A stretch of 64,000 nucleotides of DNA from Unio delphinus (Eukaryota; Mollusca; Bivalvia; Unionida; Unionidae), in the NCBI GenBank assembly GCA_029339505.1, contig JAQISU010000025.1, positions 4,067,501-4,131,500 on the forward strand, in the 5' to 3' direction. Positions 16,293 to 25,694 of the stretch are shown here, piece by piece. A model generated the notes under the pieces. That model made no database searches, had not been told where the DNA came from, and saw only the letters and a list, made by a program, of their open reading frames with translations. The stretch's first letter is position 1. Every line of letters starts with the position of its first letter. The position numbers and the translations under genes are program-made.

Positions 16293-17370
16293 ATAAATGA
16301 AGCCAGTACATATTTTGACATTTGTAGGTCTTCAATACGATTTGTTGCGGAAAATATAATTAAAACTGCTCTGTCGAAAAAAAATGGTCATAAAGTAAAA
16401 TTCGTATACACCTGAAACTATTCAAGGGAGATAAATCCTTTATGGATAAATCCGCCGCAACTCACTAAGTTCCCTTGTATTATGACGTGAAAGGAATTTT
16501 TCGTCTGTTAACTAGGCGCGCGCACGTGACTGTAGATATACATAGTTTCGGTAGAATTTTATTTTTTAGCAATTTCTAAAACGTTTTATTGTCGCTTGGC
16601 TAAAACCGCATCATTTAAATAGTTGTATTTATTTAGACCATCTATTAATACACTTTCAGTACAGACGTTTTATAATCCAGCGCAATACCTATGTTCGCTC
16701 AGGCGGAACGAGCATGTAACGCGAGTGTTTTCCATTCATTGAAGTAGGTGGGCGTGGTTAAAATTCCTGTATACAGCTCTTTGTGATCTAATCGATAATG
16801 CATTATATTTTAAACAACAGTTAAATTATTATTCGTTTTATGTACTTAGTTTTTTATTTCCTAAATACGATGGATACAGTAAAATTGTCTTTTTTAAAAA
16901 TCTCTTATTGTTAGATATAATCAGAAGATATATATATTAAAAAATCTCTATTCTGTATGACAGTTCCGTGGTGTAAAGGTAGCGTGTTTGTCTTGTAAAC
17001 ATAGATCTATCAACTACGTGTTCGGTCCCCATAGCAGATACATTATTTGATGGCGAAACGGAAGATGTTTTTTTATTAATTGGGGAGAGGGGCGGTCCCC
17101 CTCAGCCAAACCAACATTGTAATTCATGCTATCGCATTCTCGGTAGCGTGGGTTGGTGTTTTTTCAAACTCATGCAACCATGAATTCGATTTCATGGGTT
17201 GCCACAAAAGGGCATCCGGAATAGATAGCCAAAAGAAAAGACCCTAGCAAAGACACAAAGGCCTGAATAAGGGACTCATGAATGAAATAACCACTCATAA
17301 TTGATACCATTTATTTTGCTTTTTTTAAATTAAAGATAAAATGTATTATATTTATATAAAAATATAAATA
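16293..17370. other. 1.1-kb non-coding, structured region of element 2
   Basis: No plausible gene was found. A tRNA-like stretch lies at about 16962-17040. A strong hairpin lies at 17174-17202: GCAACC-ATGAA pairs with TTCATGGGTTGC around a short loop, with one bulged base. A second stem (CCAAC..GTTGG enclosing GCTATC..GGTAGC, about 17110-17158) is followed by six T. A GC-rich CGCGCGCACGTG string is at 16516-16527. The region could be an origin, a packaging site or a non-coding RNA gene, or the scar of a lost gene. Confidence 0.5.
16962..17040 (+). other. tRNA-like sequence, probably not functional
   Basis: TGGTGTAAAGG matches the tRNA A-box (TRGYNNANNGG) and GTTCGGTCC is one base off the B-box. 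A TGTTT..AAACA stem can form an anticodon arm. The T stem has two mismatches and no matching acceptor stem was found, so this is at best a decayed or tRNA-like element. Confidence 0.25.
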
Positions 17371-17724
17371 ATGGATATCAAAGATGTAAATTCTATAATT
17401 GCTGAAATCTCAGATTTAAAAAATCGAATAGTATTATCAGAAGATCTCGACTGTGACAGGATTGCCTCGGAATATGAAGACATTGAGTATCAGTCTAGTA
17501 AGGGTCGTTATGTTTTACCTAAGATGAACAGGCTCGTGAAAGGAATTCAAAAGTCCATCAATGTCTGCTTGTACGGTAACGACATTAATGCATTTATAAC
17601 GCTATTTAGCACCGTTGAAGCAATACGTCAAAAGCTCTGCCAAGAGTATCAAAAACGAGCTGAAATTAGTTCTAAGGTTCGTGATCTTAGAAAAATATTA
17701 AACAAGGAAAAACCAGTATCTTAA
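17371..17724 (+). CDS. Unknown helical 117-residue protein
   Basis: The frame runs from ATG 17371 to 17724 with no break. The product is almost wholly helical and charged (for example DLKNRIVLSEDLDCDRIASE and RAEISSKVRDLRKILNK), with no Cys pairs, signal or membrane span. The start is preceded by an AT-rich TATAAAAATATAAATA stretch. I do not recognise a family. It opens the rightward block that leads to the capsid genes. Confidence 0.5.
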   Translation: MDIKDVNSIIAEISDLKNRIVLSEDLDCDRIASEYEDIEYQSSKGRYVLPKMNRLVKGIQKSINVCLYGNDINAFITLFSTVEAIRQKLCQEYQKRAEISSKVRDLRKILNKEKPVS

Positions 17725-17797
17725 CCACGTGAGCGTTAGGCTTTCGGTAAATTTTATTAAAAAATAATTATTTTTTTTTTAGCGTTTTTTGTAACAC

Positions 17798-18076
17798 TCA
17801 CATGGGATTTTCTCCTGAAAGGATACTCAGCAGTCTGGACTTGCCCATGCAGTTATGTGCATAATGGATGATCTGGTTGTAGTAGCAAGTAATCACCGCG
17901 ACGCCTCCATTTTCACGTAGTTGTTCTTGTTGCCGCGTCGTTAACACAAATCGTTCATCGCCGTTCTCAGATATTACAATTCTGAATCCCCCAGCGATGT
18001 TATTTCTGAAACACTCGCGGATAGCGTCGTACAGTTTAACCCTGTCGAAGATGGATACGTTAGCTTGATGGCACAT
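17798..18076 (-). CDS. Unknown 92-residue protein
   Basis: A leftward frame from ATG 18076-18074. It begins with a helical stretch (FDRVKLYDAIRECFRN) and continues with strand-like segments. The IRECF string also occurs in the protein just upstream of the polymerase (14864-15487), hinting at a shared small domain. No family is recognised. It lies between two rightward genes and has no visible lesion. Confidence 0.45.
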   Translation of the reverse strand: MCHQANVSIFDRVKLYDAIRECFRNNIAGGFRIVISENGDERFVLTTRQQEQLRENGGVAVITCYYNQIIHYAHNCMGKSRLLSILSGENPM

Positions 18077-18115
18077 TATTTAATAACTCATCTTTTAATT
18101 GTGATAGTTTCACAT

Positions 18116-18141
18116 TTGAAAATTTAGTTCACAAACAATAA
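18116..18141 (+). promoter_or_regulatory. TTGAAAA promoter-like motif before the 18142 gene
   Basis: TTGAAAATTTAG begins 26 nt before the ATG at 18142. It is the weakest of five similar motifs in front of rightward genes of element 2. Confidence 0.45.
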
Positions 18142-18731
18142 ATGGTAGGTGAATCGCTTACAACTAGATTAGCCCGAGAGCGGCTAGCAGCAATTAAAAC
18201 GTTTATACCGGTTCGAGACAGACTTCGTGAGAAACTTCAACAACGACAACAAGCGCAGACTGACTTTTCTGTGTCAAGTGAAGAACTGTTTACTCCGATA
18301 ACAAGTGCGACCAAAGATGTGAAAACAGCAACTGAACGAGCGATATACGGAGATATTCCTGAGCGAGAACGAGCAAAGAAGGCGCCGCTGCTTGATACGC
18401 TTGAAAGATAGCAGCAGAGACCGGACAAACACGCGCAGGCATACAACAGTTATCCAGTGATATAAAAACCCAACGATAAATTGAAGAACTCGAAGAAGAA
18501 CAACAAGGTGCAGCTGGAGGAAAAGATTATTCACCTGAGAATATATTTACAGTCGCAGCATTAAATGAAATTGAAGGAATCCGTAAGGATTACGAATTAG
18601 CTGATTTTGCTAGAGACAATTTTCCAAAGGGTAAAAGAGAGAATTTATTAAAAGACGAGTTTAAAAGTTTTATAAAAAAACAAAGACACTTGGGCATCAA
18701 AAATATATTTAGTGAAACGCGGCGGAAATAA
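18142..18731 (+). pseudogene. Broken helical structural-block protein, unknown
   Basis: From ATG 18142 the frame is open to a stop at 18411. The coding signal then continues in another frame, is broken by TAA at 18477-18479, and runs on to TAA 18729-18731 (for example SPENIFTVAALNEIEG, then LADFARDNFPKG). The first part is Arg/Gln-rich and helical; a Glu-rich linker follows. One frameshift and one in-frame stop therefore split one ancestral gene. It overlaps the start of the next frame. A conserved Polinton structural or scaffold role is a guess from position only. Confidence 0.6.
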
Positions 18732-19167
18732 AATCTCGGCGTTGCATCACCCTGGTTATGGTTACTTTCTAGCTGCGGTTAAAGGCGGTCCACAACCACC
18801 ACGTTATACGGAGGATCCAATCCCGGAAGAAATAGACATAAGAGCAGAAGCCGGTTCTAAGAAAACAAGCGGAAAGGGATATTCAATTAAAAATCCAAAG
18901 GATTTCAACGCTGAAGTCTTTGACTCTACCGTGACATGCCCTGGTAACATTCTCAGTGATATATCACGGTTAGAGGTTCTCATCGGAGGAAAACGAGCCG
19001 GAAATAACTCACCGGAAATAATTAATGAAGCAGCTGATATCTGCAGACGATTATTTGCCGGCGGTATCATGGACATTAATGTATATCGAGAACTCATTCC
19101 TGAATTAGTTGAAAATCACAGAGACGCCCTACGTTATGATGAAAATCCTATGGATCTTAACGATTGA
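18712..19167 (+). CDS. Unknown 151-residue protein of the structural block
   Basis: The frame starts with GTG 18712 and overlaps the preceding gene's end; no ATG is near, so it may be the C-terminal part of that gene after a frameshift. It opens with HHPGYGYFLAAVKGGPQPP, then an acidic and a helical segment (NEAADICRRLFAGG). The family is not recognised. It ends 34 nt before the ATG of the minor-capsid-like gene, with the TTGAAAA motif in between. Confidence 0.5.
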   Translation: MKRGGNKISALHHPGYGYFLAAVKGGPQPPRYTEDPIPEEIDIRAEAGSKKTSGKGYSIKNPKDFNAEVFDSTVTCPGNILSDISRLEVLIGGKRAGNNSPEIINEAADICRRLFAGGIMDINVYRELIPELVENHRDALRYDENPMDLND

Positions 19168-19174
19168 TCATTAA

Positions 19175-19201
19175 TTGAAAAACTACTAGTTTTATAACAA
19201 G
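19175..19201 (+). promoter_or_regulatory. TTGAAAA-CTAG promoter motif
   Basis: TTGAAAAACTACTAG starts 27 nt before the ATG at 19202 and is followed by TTTTATAA. Confidence 0.6.
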
Positions 19202-19680
19202 ATGATTATACACTACAACCATGATAAACCCGTGAGCGTCTACGTGGTGAACTCACGATTGCCTGTTTATAGAGCATATTACGGAGATGGTTTCGGCAAT
19301 ATCATTGCGGGGTTATTTACAAGAATGGCTCCCAAGGTGGCGCCGTTAGCTAAACAATTATCAATGAAAGCCATTGATATTATTCGTGATAAGGGAACCA
19401 GCAAAATCGGAGATTTCGTTGGAAATCTTGCCGGACAGGCATTTTCTGCCGCGAAAGATAAAATAGCATCATTGGTGCGAAAGAAACCAGGAATGACTTC
19501 GTCATTAGTGCTGCCATCAACTACATTGATGCCTGCAAAAATCAGCAAAGCAATAAATAACGCAGTGCAAGAAAAATAGCGTCGTTGGCGAACAACAGTA
19601 ACCAAGATGATATCGCAAACATGATAGCAGGAAGTGGTTTGAAACAAAAAAGAAATTCGAAGAATTTTCAACGACGATGA
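19202..19680 (+). pseudogene. Minor capsid/core-like protein (adenovirus pVI/pX-like), frameshifted
   Basis: From ATG 19202 the frame is open to 19579. The coding signal then continues in another frame (KIASLANNSNQDD, IANMIAGSGLKQKR) to TGA at 19678-19680, so a frameshift lies near 19565. The N-terminal third carries YYGDGFGNIIAGLF, a Gly-rich amphipathic stretch like membrane-active or capsid-binding segments of adenoviral minor proteins. A basic helical middle and a basic C-terminus follow. It stands directly before the major capsid gene, the usual place of such proteins. Assignment is from pattern and position. Confidence 0.6.
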
Positions 19681-19699
19681 TTACAAAGAGTTTCACATA

Positions 19700-19724
19700 T
19701 TGAAAACACTAGTATTTTAATAAA
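19700..19724 (+). promoter_or_regulatory. TTGAAAA-CTAG promoter motif of the capsid gene
   Basis: TTGAAAACACTAGTATTTTA starts 25 nt before the ATG at 19725. It is the best match to the shared motif. Confidence 0.65.
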
Positions 19725-21138
19725 ATGTTTAAACGACAAGCTGATCCCGCGTTTGATATAGAAGCCCCAGTACCCAAGGACAATTCCGTTCGCGATTATC
19801 AATTTTATTCCTATCATGCAATACAAGCAGATATTCGATCGCGAATTGAACTTTAGGTCCATGATACCAGCAAATACTTTTTGCCGTGTGAAGCGTTTAT
19901 CGAAGTAGAAGGAGAACTTGTACGACTTACTGATACTCCTGCTGTACCTGCACCGTATCCAGATGGTACCAAAGTCGGCTTAGTCAATAATGGTATCATG
20001 GCGCTATTTGAATCCGCGAGATATGTCATTGACGGAAAAGAGATTGAGTCTATAGAACGTGATGTTGATGTGGCTACAGCAATAATTTGGTTAGCAAGAT
20101 ATTCCGACGATTATACAAGATCAGCAGGTCCGTCTATGATGTTTGCAAAGGAAAATAAAAACACTGCTGGACCCACTCAATTTATTGTACGACGACCAAA
20201 TAATAATGCTGGCGCTGCTGTTGTTGATGTCGAAAATATGATTATAAATACTGATCCCCAGTAAAATCTAGGAGCTGAAACACGAATAGCAATGTTGGCA
20301 GGACAGCGTAAATCGTTTTCATGTGCGATTCCGTTGCATCATATATTTGGATTCTGTAGAAATGTACGAAAAGTTATTTATGGAGCGAAGCATACAGTAG
20401 TACTCGTGCGAAAGGGTAGTGACAATGATGCAATCTGGAGAATTCCAGCGGATCTTGCAAATCCAGATGCTGACGCTGGTAAAGTCATTTTAACTAAATT
20501 GGTCTTGTGGATGCCAGTAATGACCCCATCAATTACCACGGAAGAGCGGCTACTTTCATTTATGGACACAGGTGGCAAATCATTGCTAAGTTGGCTAACA
20601 ACAACAACAGATGTTAAGCAATCAAATATCAATGGTACATTTACTTGGAACTTGGCATCACAACAAGGCGTTTTAGCTCCACGTCAAATATTTATCGCGT
20701 TGCAGGATATGACAAGAGTGGAATCACAATTGCACAGTCATATGATATTTGATCAATTAGGAGTTACTGAGGTCTCGTTGAGAATATATGGCCAGCAGGA
20801 ACCATCCGAAGACATACAACTTAATTTCGGTCAAAACCATATTGCTCGCGTGTACCATCGTATGCTGTCATATATGGGCCGTGATCAAAATGTTGATACT
20901 GGTTTGCAAATATCGCAACATGATTTTAAGAACTTGTATCCGATCTACTACTTTTCACTGGAACATCTTGATTTAACAAGGCAATCCGTCGTTGATATAC
21001 TCTTCAGAGCCAATGTCCTTCGTGGCGCTATTACTAATTATAGAGCGGTTGCTGTTATTCTCAGCGACAAATCAAAACTTGTTAGAAGGAGCTGGCGGAC
21101 GAATGAGACTTATTGATGCACCAGTGGAAAATCTATGA
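19725..21138 (+). pseudogene. Double jelly-roll major capsid protein (two stops, one frameshift)
   Basis: From ATG 19725 one frame runs to about 21077, broken by TAG 19854-19856 and TAA 20262-20264. A frameshift near 21075 moves the last residues to another frame that stops at 21136-21138. Conserved stretches include AIPLHHIFGFCRNVRKVIYG, SDNDAIWR and KLVLWMPVMTPS, which I recognise from Polinton double jelly-roll capsid proteins. In the virion this protein would form the hexon-like trimers. All three lesions lie outside these strings. About 470 codons is the expected length. The TTGAAAA motif lies upstream and the protease gene starts 18 nt after the end. Confidence 0.85.
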
Positions 21139-21155
21139 TTTTCAAAAATATGTAA

Positions 21156-22088
21156 ATGAAACTTGAAGAGTTTCCAATTAGATCAATCGAAAGCATAAAT
21201 GTGTTTTACAATAAAATGACATATAGTGTTGTTAGTGTCAAGCTGACTGATGGTCAGGTCAAGAAATTGCGATCAAAATCCGATAAAGAATGTGGAACAA
21301 CAATAACATTGAAACCAGCGCAGATGTCCGGCGGTACACATAAAATATCATTAACGGATCGTCAAATAAAACATTTCAATGATGCAATGAAAAATAAGCG
21401 AGGAGATCAAATAGAATTTTTGAAAGCTGCAATCGCAAACATGATAAAATCAGGTGGTATATTTCCATTGTTAGCTGCAATACCAGCATTGATTGCAGCG
21501 GCTGCCACAGCAGTGGCGAAAGCGGCAGCGTTGGGAGCCGTTGGGACCGCAGCAGGGATGGCGTTGAAAAAGGCAACTGGGAAAGGATATAAAAAAAAGG
21601 GGAAAGGGTCTAAGACTATCAGGAACCCCGTATTCATGGTACAGCGGGAGATCCGTGAACGGATCGGGTCTAAGAATACCAGGAACGGTTTATTAGTTGA
21701 AAACCCAATTGTTGAGGAGTCTATGACTCCTATGTCCAATTTTGATTTAATTGATGCTGCTAAAAAACTAGCGATAAAAAACTTCAGAGGGGTTTTTATG
21801 AGAGATCAGTTACCGAGAAAACCAAATAACGTTGAAACCGGTATCATCAATCTTGATAACAGCAGCGGATCGGGAACTCACTGGGTTGCATACGCGATTG
21901 ATCCACGTGGGATTGTCTATTTCGATTCATATGGGTTAGCTCCGCCAAACGAGTTTATGCGGTATATAAATTCTTCGATGAAACTCAAACAGTTTCCGAT
22001 TTTTTATTCAACGCTGCCAACACAACAATTAAATGATCCACCGATATGCGGCCGTGAAGTATTAAATGTCCTCGCGGAGATTTCATAA
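21156..22088 (+). CDS. Adenain-like cysteine protease with N-terminal minor-capsid-like region
   Basis: The frame is open from ATG 21156 to TAA 22088. The first half has a Lys-rich helix, an Ala-rich hydrophobic stretch (about residues 105-140) and a GKGYKKKGKG basic run, resembling adenoviral pX/pVI-type peptides. The second half is the protease: His in GTHWVAYAID (about 242), Asp in VYFDSYGLAPP (about 259), Gln in TLPTQQ, and Cys in ICGREVLNVL (about 298). This is the His-Asp/Glu-Cys triad of adenain (family C5), which matures capsid proteins. The TAA right after the Cys helix may be premature, since the same frame stays open for 24 more codons. The fusion of substrate-like and protease parts is unusual. 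Confidence 0.8.
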   Translation: MKLEEFPIRSIESINVFYNKMTYSVVSVKLTDGQVKKLRSKSDKECGTTITLKPAQMSGGTHKISLTDRQIKHFNDAMKNKRGDQIEFLKAAIANMIKSGGIFPLLAAIPALIAAAATAVAKAAALGAVGTAAGMALKKATGKGYKKKGKGSKTIRNPVFMVQREIRERIGSKNTRNGLLVENPIVEESMTPMSNFDLIDAAKKLAIKNFRGVFMRDQLPRKPNNVETGIINLDNSSGSGTHWVAYAIDPRGIVYFDSYGLAPPNEFMRYINSSMKLKQFPIFYSTLPTQQLNDPPICGREVLNVLAEIS

Positions 22089-22206
22089 AAATCCTTTGGA
22101 TCTCCGTGGAAACCACCTCATCTGGTTGTAAAAAAATATACCAGTGGGAAATTACTAGGTAATTTTAGAGAATCAATAAATTGAAAATACTAGAGTCTTT
22201 ATAATA
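22089..22206 (+). promoter_or_regulatory. Gap with TTGAAAA-CTAG promoter motif
   Basis: TTGAAAATACTAGAGTCTTT starts at 22181, 26 nt before the ATG at 22207. The rest of the gap may be the lost end of the protease frame. Confidence 0.6.
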
Positions 22207-23853
22207 ATGATTGATATTTGGGGACGATCTCTGTCAATGTCGGAACCCACCGCGGAAACATCTGCTGGTTCTATCGAGGGTGTAAAAAAAATAAATGAAG
22301 ATGAAATCGCTGAGACGTTAAATTTAGTAAGTGTTGACCCGAACGAAATAGTTGTATTTCAACATCGCCAGGGTAAATTGAAAAGCAGTGATGTGTCATT
22401 GGATGACATTTTAAAACGACAACACGACGCCGCTGAAAACTCTATTGCGCTGTATTCCAACGGTGGACAACTTAAACCAGGCGCACTTGTGTCTACGATC
22501 ACCGACGCGATTGACGCCCACGACAGCATGATTGCCACCCGCGGCCGTGAGCTGGATGATCTTATACGAGGTAATAACAATTTTCGCTAAAATGTCGTAC
22601 ATAAATTCTTTGGAACCCCGCTTGTGGTTGGCATGACTCTCGCTGAAATTAAAAACTATCTATCGCAATTCTTTTTTAACAAGGACGCGGGAAGGATGAT
22701 GAATGAAAATGAAATCAAGGCAAATTATCTCGATATTTACAATGATATTTCTAAACTAATAGAAAATCTTGAAAAGGTACAAAAACCCACTAACGACGTC
22801 ATTGTTAAGTTTTTTGGAACACCGCTTGTGGCTGGCATAACTCTCGCTGAAATTAGCGAGTTTATCGGCAAGCATACTCACAATGCCTACATCGCTAATA
22901 GTTTCTTTGGTGTCCCTGCAACATCTTCAATGACTCTCAAAGATATTAATATGTTTATGGTGAGACAAACAACACTTAATACCATCGTTGATAAATTTCT
23001 TGGGAGAACACCTGTGTCTGAAACCACATCGTTGACAGGCCCGACCCTCACTGAAGTTAAAAGCGCTATTGACGAACAAACGCTCACCAGCGAAATTGTT
23101 AACAAGTTCTTTGAGGGTTCTAAAAGTTACAATATCACGACGAAATATCCTCAACTTGAGGGGGATTATCTAACCCGAAAAGGTATAGAATCTGACCTCC
23201 TTTTGATTTCATTTTTTAAACGCCGGAATGGAACGATGATGAAATATACCGAAATCAATAAAACCTATCTCGACGTTTACGACGATATTCTTAAACTAAA
23301 AGAAAATTTTGAAAAGGTACAAAAACCCACTAACAACGTCGTCGATAAGTTTTTTGGAACCCCACTTATGGCAGTCATGACTCTCGCTGAAATTATCGCG
23401 GCTATCAATGAAAGTAAAACAACAGTTAATGCCGTCAAAGATGATTTTACAAAAATGACCGAACGACTCGATAAGGTAAAAATTCCACATAGTCTAAGCG
23501 TCAATAACATCGTGTACACGGTTGATAGTGGAACTTTTGATTGGATTCGAGGAAACAAAAATCATCTTTATGTTGGCAACAGACATACTGGTGCACCAGG
23601 TTGCTATCGATTTACAATAATACATCACAAAAAATTTGATTTGGAATTCAGCAACACAGGTATCAACGGTATTAATACGCTGACATATATATTAGAGAAA
23701 GTACCACGACCTCCACCCAGTATACCAGTCTCATTTCCGATTATTATAAACAATTCCGACGAGTCTGTGATTAGAGACTCACTACCCTGGATAATAGAAT
23801 TTGTATCCGGTATCCCCTCATCCGATCCTAAAACCGTTTCAATAATAGGATAA
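22207..23853 (+). pseudogene. Repeat-rich fibre-like protein (one in-frame stop)
   Basis: A single frame from ATG 22207 to 23853 is interrupted only by TAA 22588-22590. The middle is made of degenerate repeats around FFGTP and MTLAEI (for example VKFFGTPLVAGITLAEI and VDKFFGTPLMAVMTLAEI), with helical spacers. The last 130 residues form a separate domain with strands and no repeat (from about TVDSGTFDWIRGNKNH). Repeated shaft plus C-terminal head is the layout of viral fibres and receptor-binding proteins. That role is inferred from layout and from its place in the structural block. Two long repeat units are nearly identical in DNA sequence, so the array expanded recently or was homogenised. 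Confidence 0.65.
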
Positions 23854-23882
23854 TTGAAAACACTATCAGGTTTAAAATAACA
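23854..23882 (+). promoter_or_regulatory. TTGAAAA promoter motif
   Basis: TTGAAAACACTATCAGGTTT starts 29 nt before the ATG at 23883; the CTAG part reads CTAT here. Confidence 0.6.
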
Positions 23883-24457
23883 ATGTCAATGACAGCGTCA
23901 TCGCAATATCGATTCGACACCGTGAAAGAATTTTCCGCGAACTTGAAATCACTTTCTGAGCGCTATCGTGAAAAAATGAAAAAATACCGCAGAAGAATTA
24001 CCGCCATCGACATCACCGTGTATTCGGTGTCCGGTGTGATGGCCAGCGCCGGGGTTATTTTGTCGACGGTGACCATGATGGCTCCGATTGCAGTTCCAAT
24101 TGCTATCTCCGCGGCAACAACAATTGCGGCAGTCGCCACCGCGATAACTAAAAAATTATCATCGTGTTCTCAGAAAAAACTGATTATACAGCTCGGTACC
24201 GGGTGGTATTTGACGCGTACTCGAAATTATCCGAGTTGATCTCGCTGTCAATAGATAATTCGTTCATATCCGATGTTGAATTTTCCAGGATGACCCAGTT
24301 GTATAACTCCGCGATGTTGAAATTGGAAATTGAAGACAGCGTTAACAATAATGTCACTACAATTCAACGAATTGCAACTGCTTCAACGAATCGCGGAGAA
24401 TACCACACCGATACGAACAAGCATGATATCAATAACATCAACAAACCCACAATTTAG
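23883..24457 (+). pseudogene. Polinton-type membrane protein with helical tail (frameshifted)
   Basis: From ATG 23883 the frame encodes a helical N-terminus and a long hydrophobic zone (about residues 42-90, for example VMASAGVILSTVTMMAPIAV) that can form two membrane spans. A frameshift between about 24150 and 24185 moves the coding signal to another frame: FDAYSKLSELISLSID, then ISDVEFSRMTQLYNSAM. This two-span plus ISDxEF helix layout recurs in Polinton-encoded proteins I have seen; the function is unknown, perhaps an internal virion membrane protein. The end overlaps the start of the penton-like gene (ATG 24351). Confidence 0.6.
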
Positions 24458-25694
24458 TGTGAACTTCCCGTCTCCGATTCCAGTGCGTGAGATCGCGCTG
24501 GCAAAATTACGAGTATATCATAGCTGGCTTAATATCAGATCTGTTGCATTTGGTGGTCAGCAACCGAATAACGCACTGGTGTTCTCGTATAAGAATAAAC
24601 CCGATGGTACTCTAGCGTGGGAAACTGTTTCGTTACCAACTGGGTCGTACCAAATTGAGCAAATTGATGCTGAAATTCAGCGTAGAATAAAATCAATCAC
24701 GGGAAAAGAATCAAAAATAGCTATTAAACTTCATGAACCGACGCTCTCCTCGTCGATCGAAAAAAGCACAGAGGGATACATTGTAGATATCTATAACAAC
24801 TCGTTAAGAACGGTGCTAGGATGGCCTGAAAAACCACCGGAGAAATCCGCCACCGACTTAACCACAGACGTACAATCATATCATGAAATCAATCCCAGTT
24901 ATCGAGATAATTTATCTGATATAAGAAAAGGAAAAATCGCCGATAGATTCATATTTACCAACAAAGACACATTGCATAGGATTTTATCATTAAAAGAACA
25001 GCCGACTCATCTGTTACTATTTCATTTACGCTAACTGACGTCCGTGGTTATTTTAATGAAATTGAACAATTATATGAAACACAACTAGAACAACTACGGC
25101 AAACAAGATCGCAAAAACACGTTGAAATAATAAATCAACTTATATCTGACATGAAATATATCTATGAACTAATTATTCAAACAATAATTAATGACAACAG
25201 CGACAGTAAACAACGATTCTTAACCGATTACAATACCACAGAAGACAATCTGCGTAATTTCAAGTTTCCCAAATACAACGCTGATGAACTAACAAGAATT
25301 GTTAGAACCGATATCAAGGCGCTACAAAAACAAGATCCATCTGTCATCCTCAGATATAATAATGATCCAGATGGTGGCGGTAGGCATATTGCCCCACATA
25401 ATGTGAATATTTCAGCGGTGATTGCGCTCAATTTAGTATGTGATGCAATTGAAGGAAGCTATCAAATTAATCTAGAGCAATCAAATCAAGCTCAGCAGGG
25501 ATATATTCTTTATTCGTTTGCACCAACAGCTCATCCAGGATTCCTAATTATTGAAAAACCCAATTAATCCTGTCTACATGCGATGCCATAATAATTCGTT
25601 AACGAGAATTAATTTCCGACTCACCGACCAGTCAAATAATTTAATTGATCTACAAGATGAGGTGTTAGCGATTAGTTTGTTTGTAAAGTCCTAA
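24351..25694 (+). pseudogene. Penton-like minor capsid protein (two frameshifts)
   Basis: The frame from ATG 24351 is open to near 25003, then the signal shifts to a frame ending at 25567, then again to TAA 25692-25694. The first part has FSVNFPSPIPVREIALAKL and LPTGSYQIEQIDAEIQRRI, the strand-plus-helix start seen in Polinton minor capsid proteins. The last part has AHPGFLIIEKP and RINFRLTDQSNNLIDL, a conserved C-terminal signature of the same family. A single jelly-roll penton at the capsid vertices is the expected role. The middle helical insertion (25050-25270) is unassigned. About 447 codons in total. Confidence 0.75.

Noticed and set aside
16962..17040. A functional tRNA gene
   Set aside because: A- and B-box matches exist, but the T stem has mismatches and no acceptor stem pairs.
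10269..23853. A reassigned genetic code in element 2 with TAA/TAG read as Gln
   Set aside because: Several in-frame TAA/TAG lie where Gln would fit, but other genes end naturally at TAA or TAG, one lesion is TGA, and there are many true frameshifts. Decay explains all of it.
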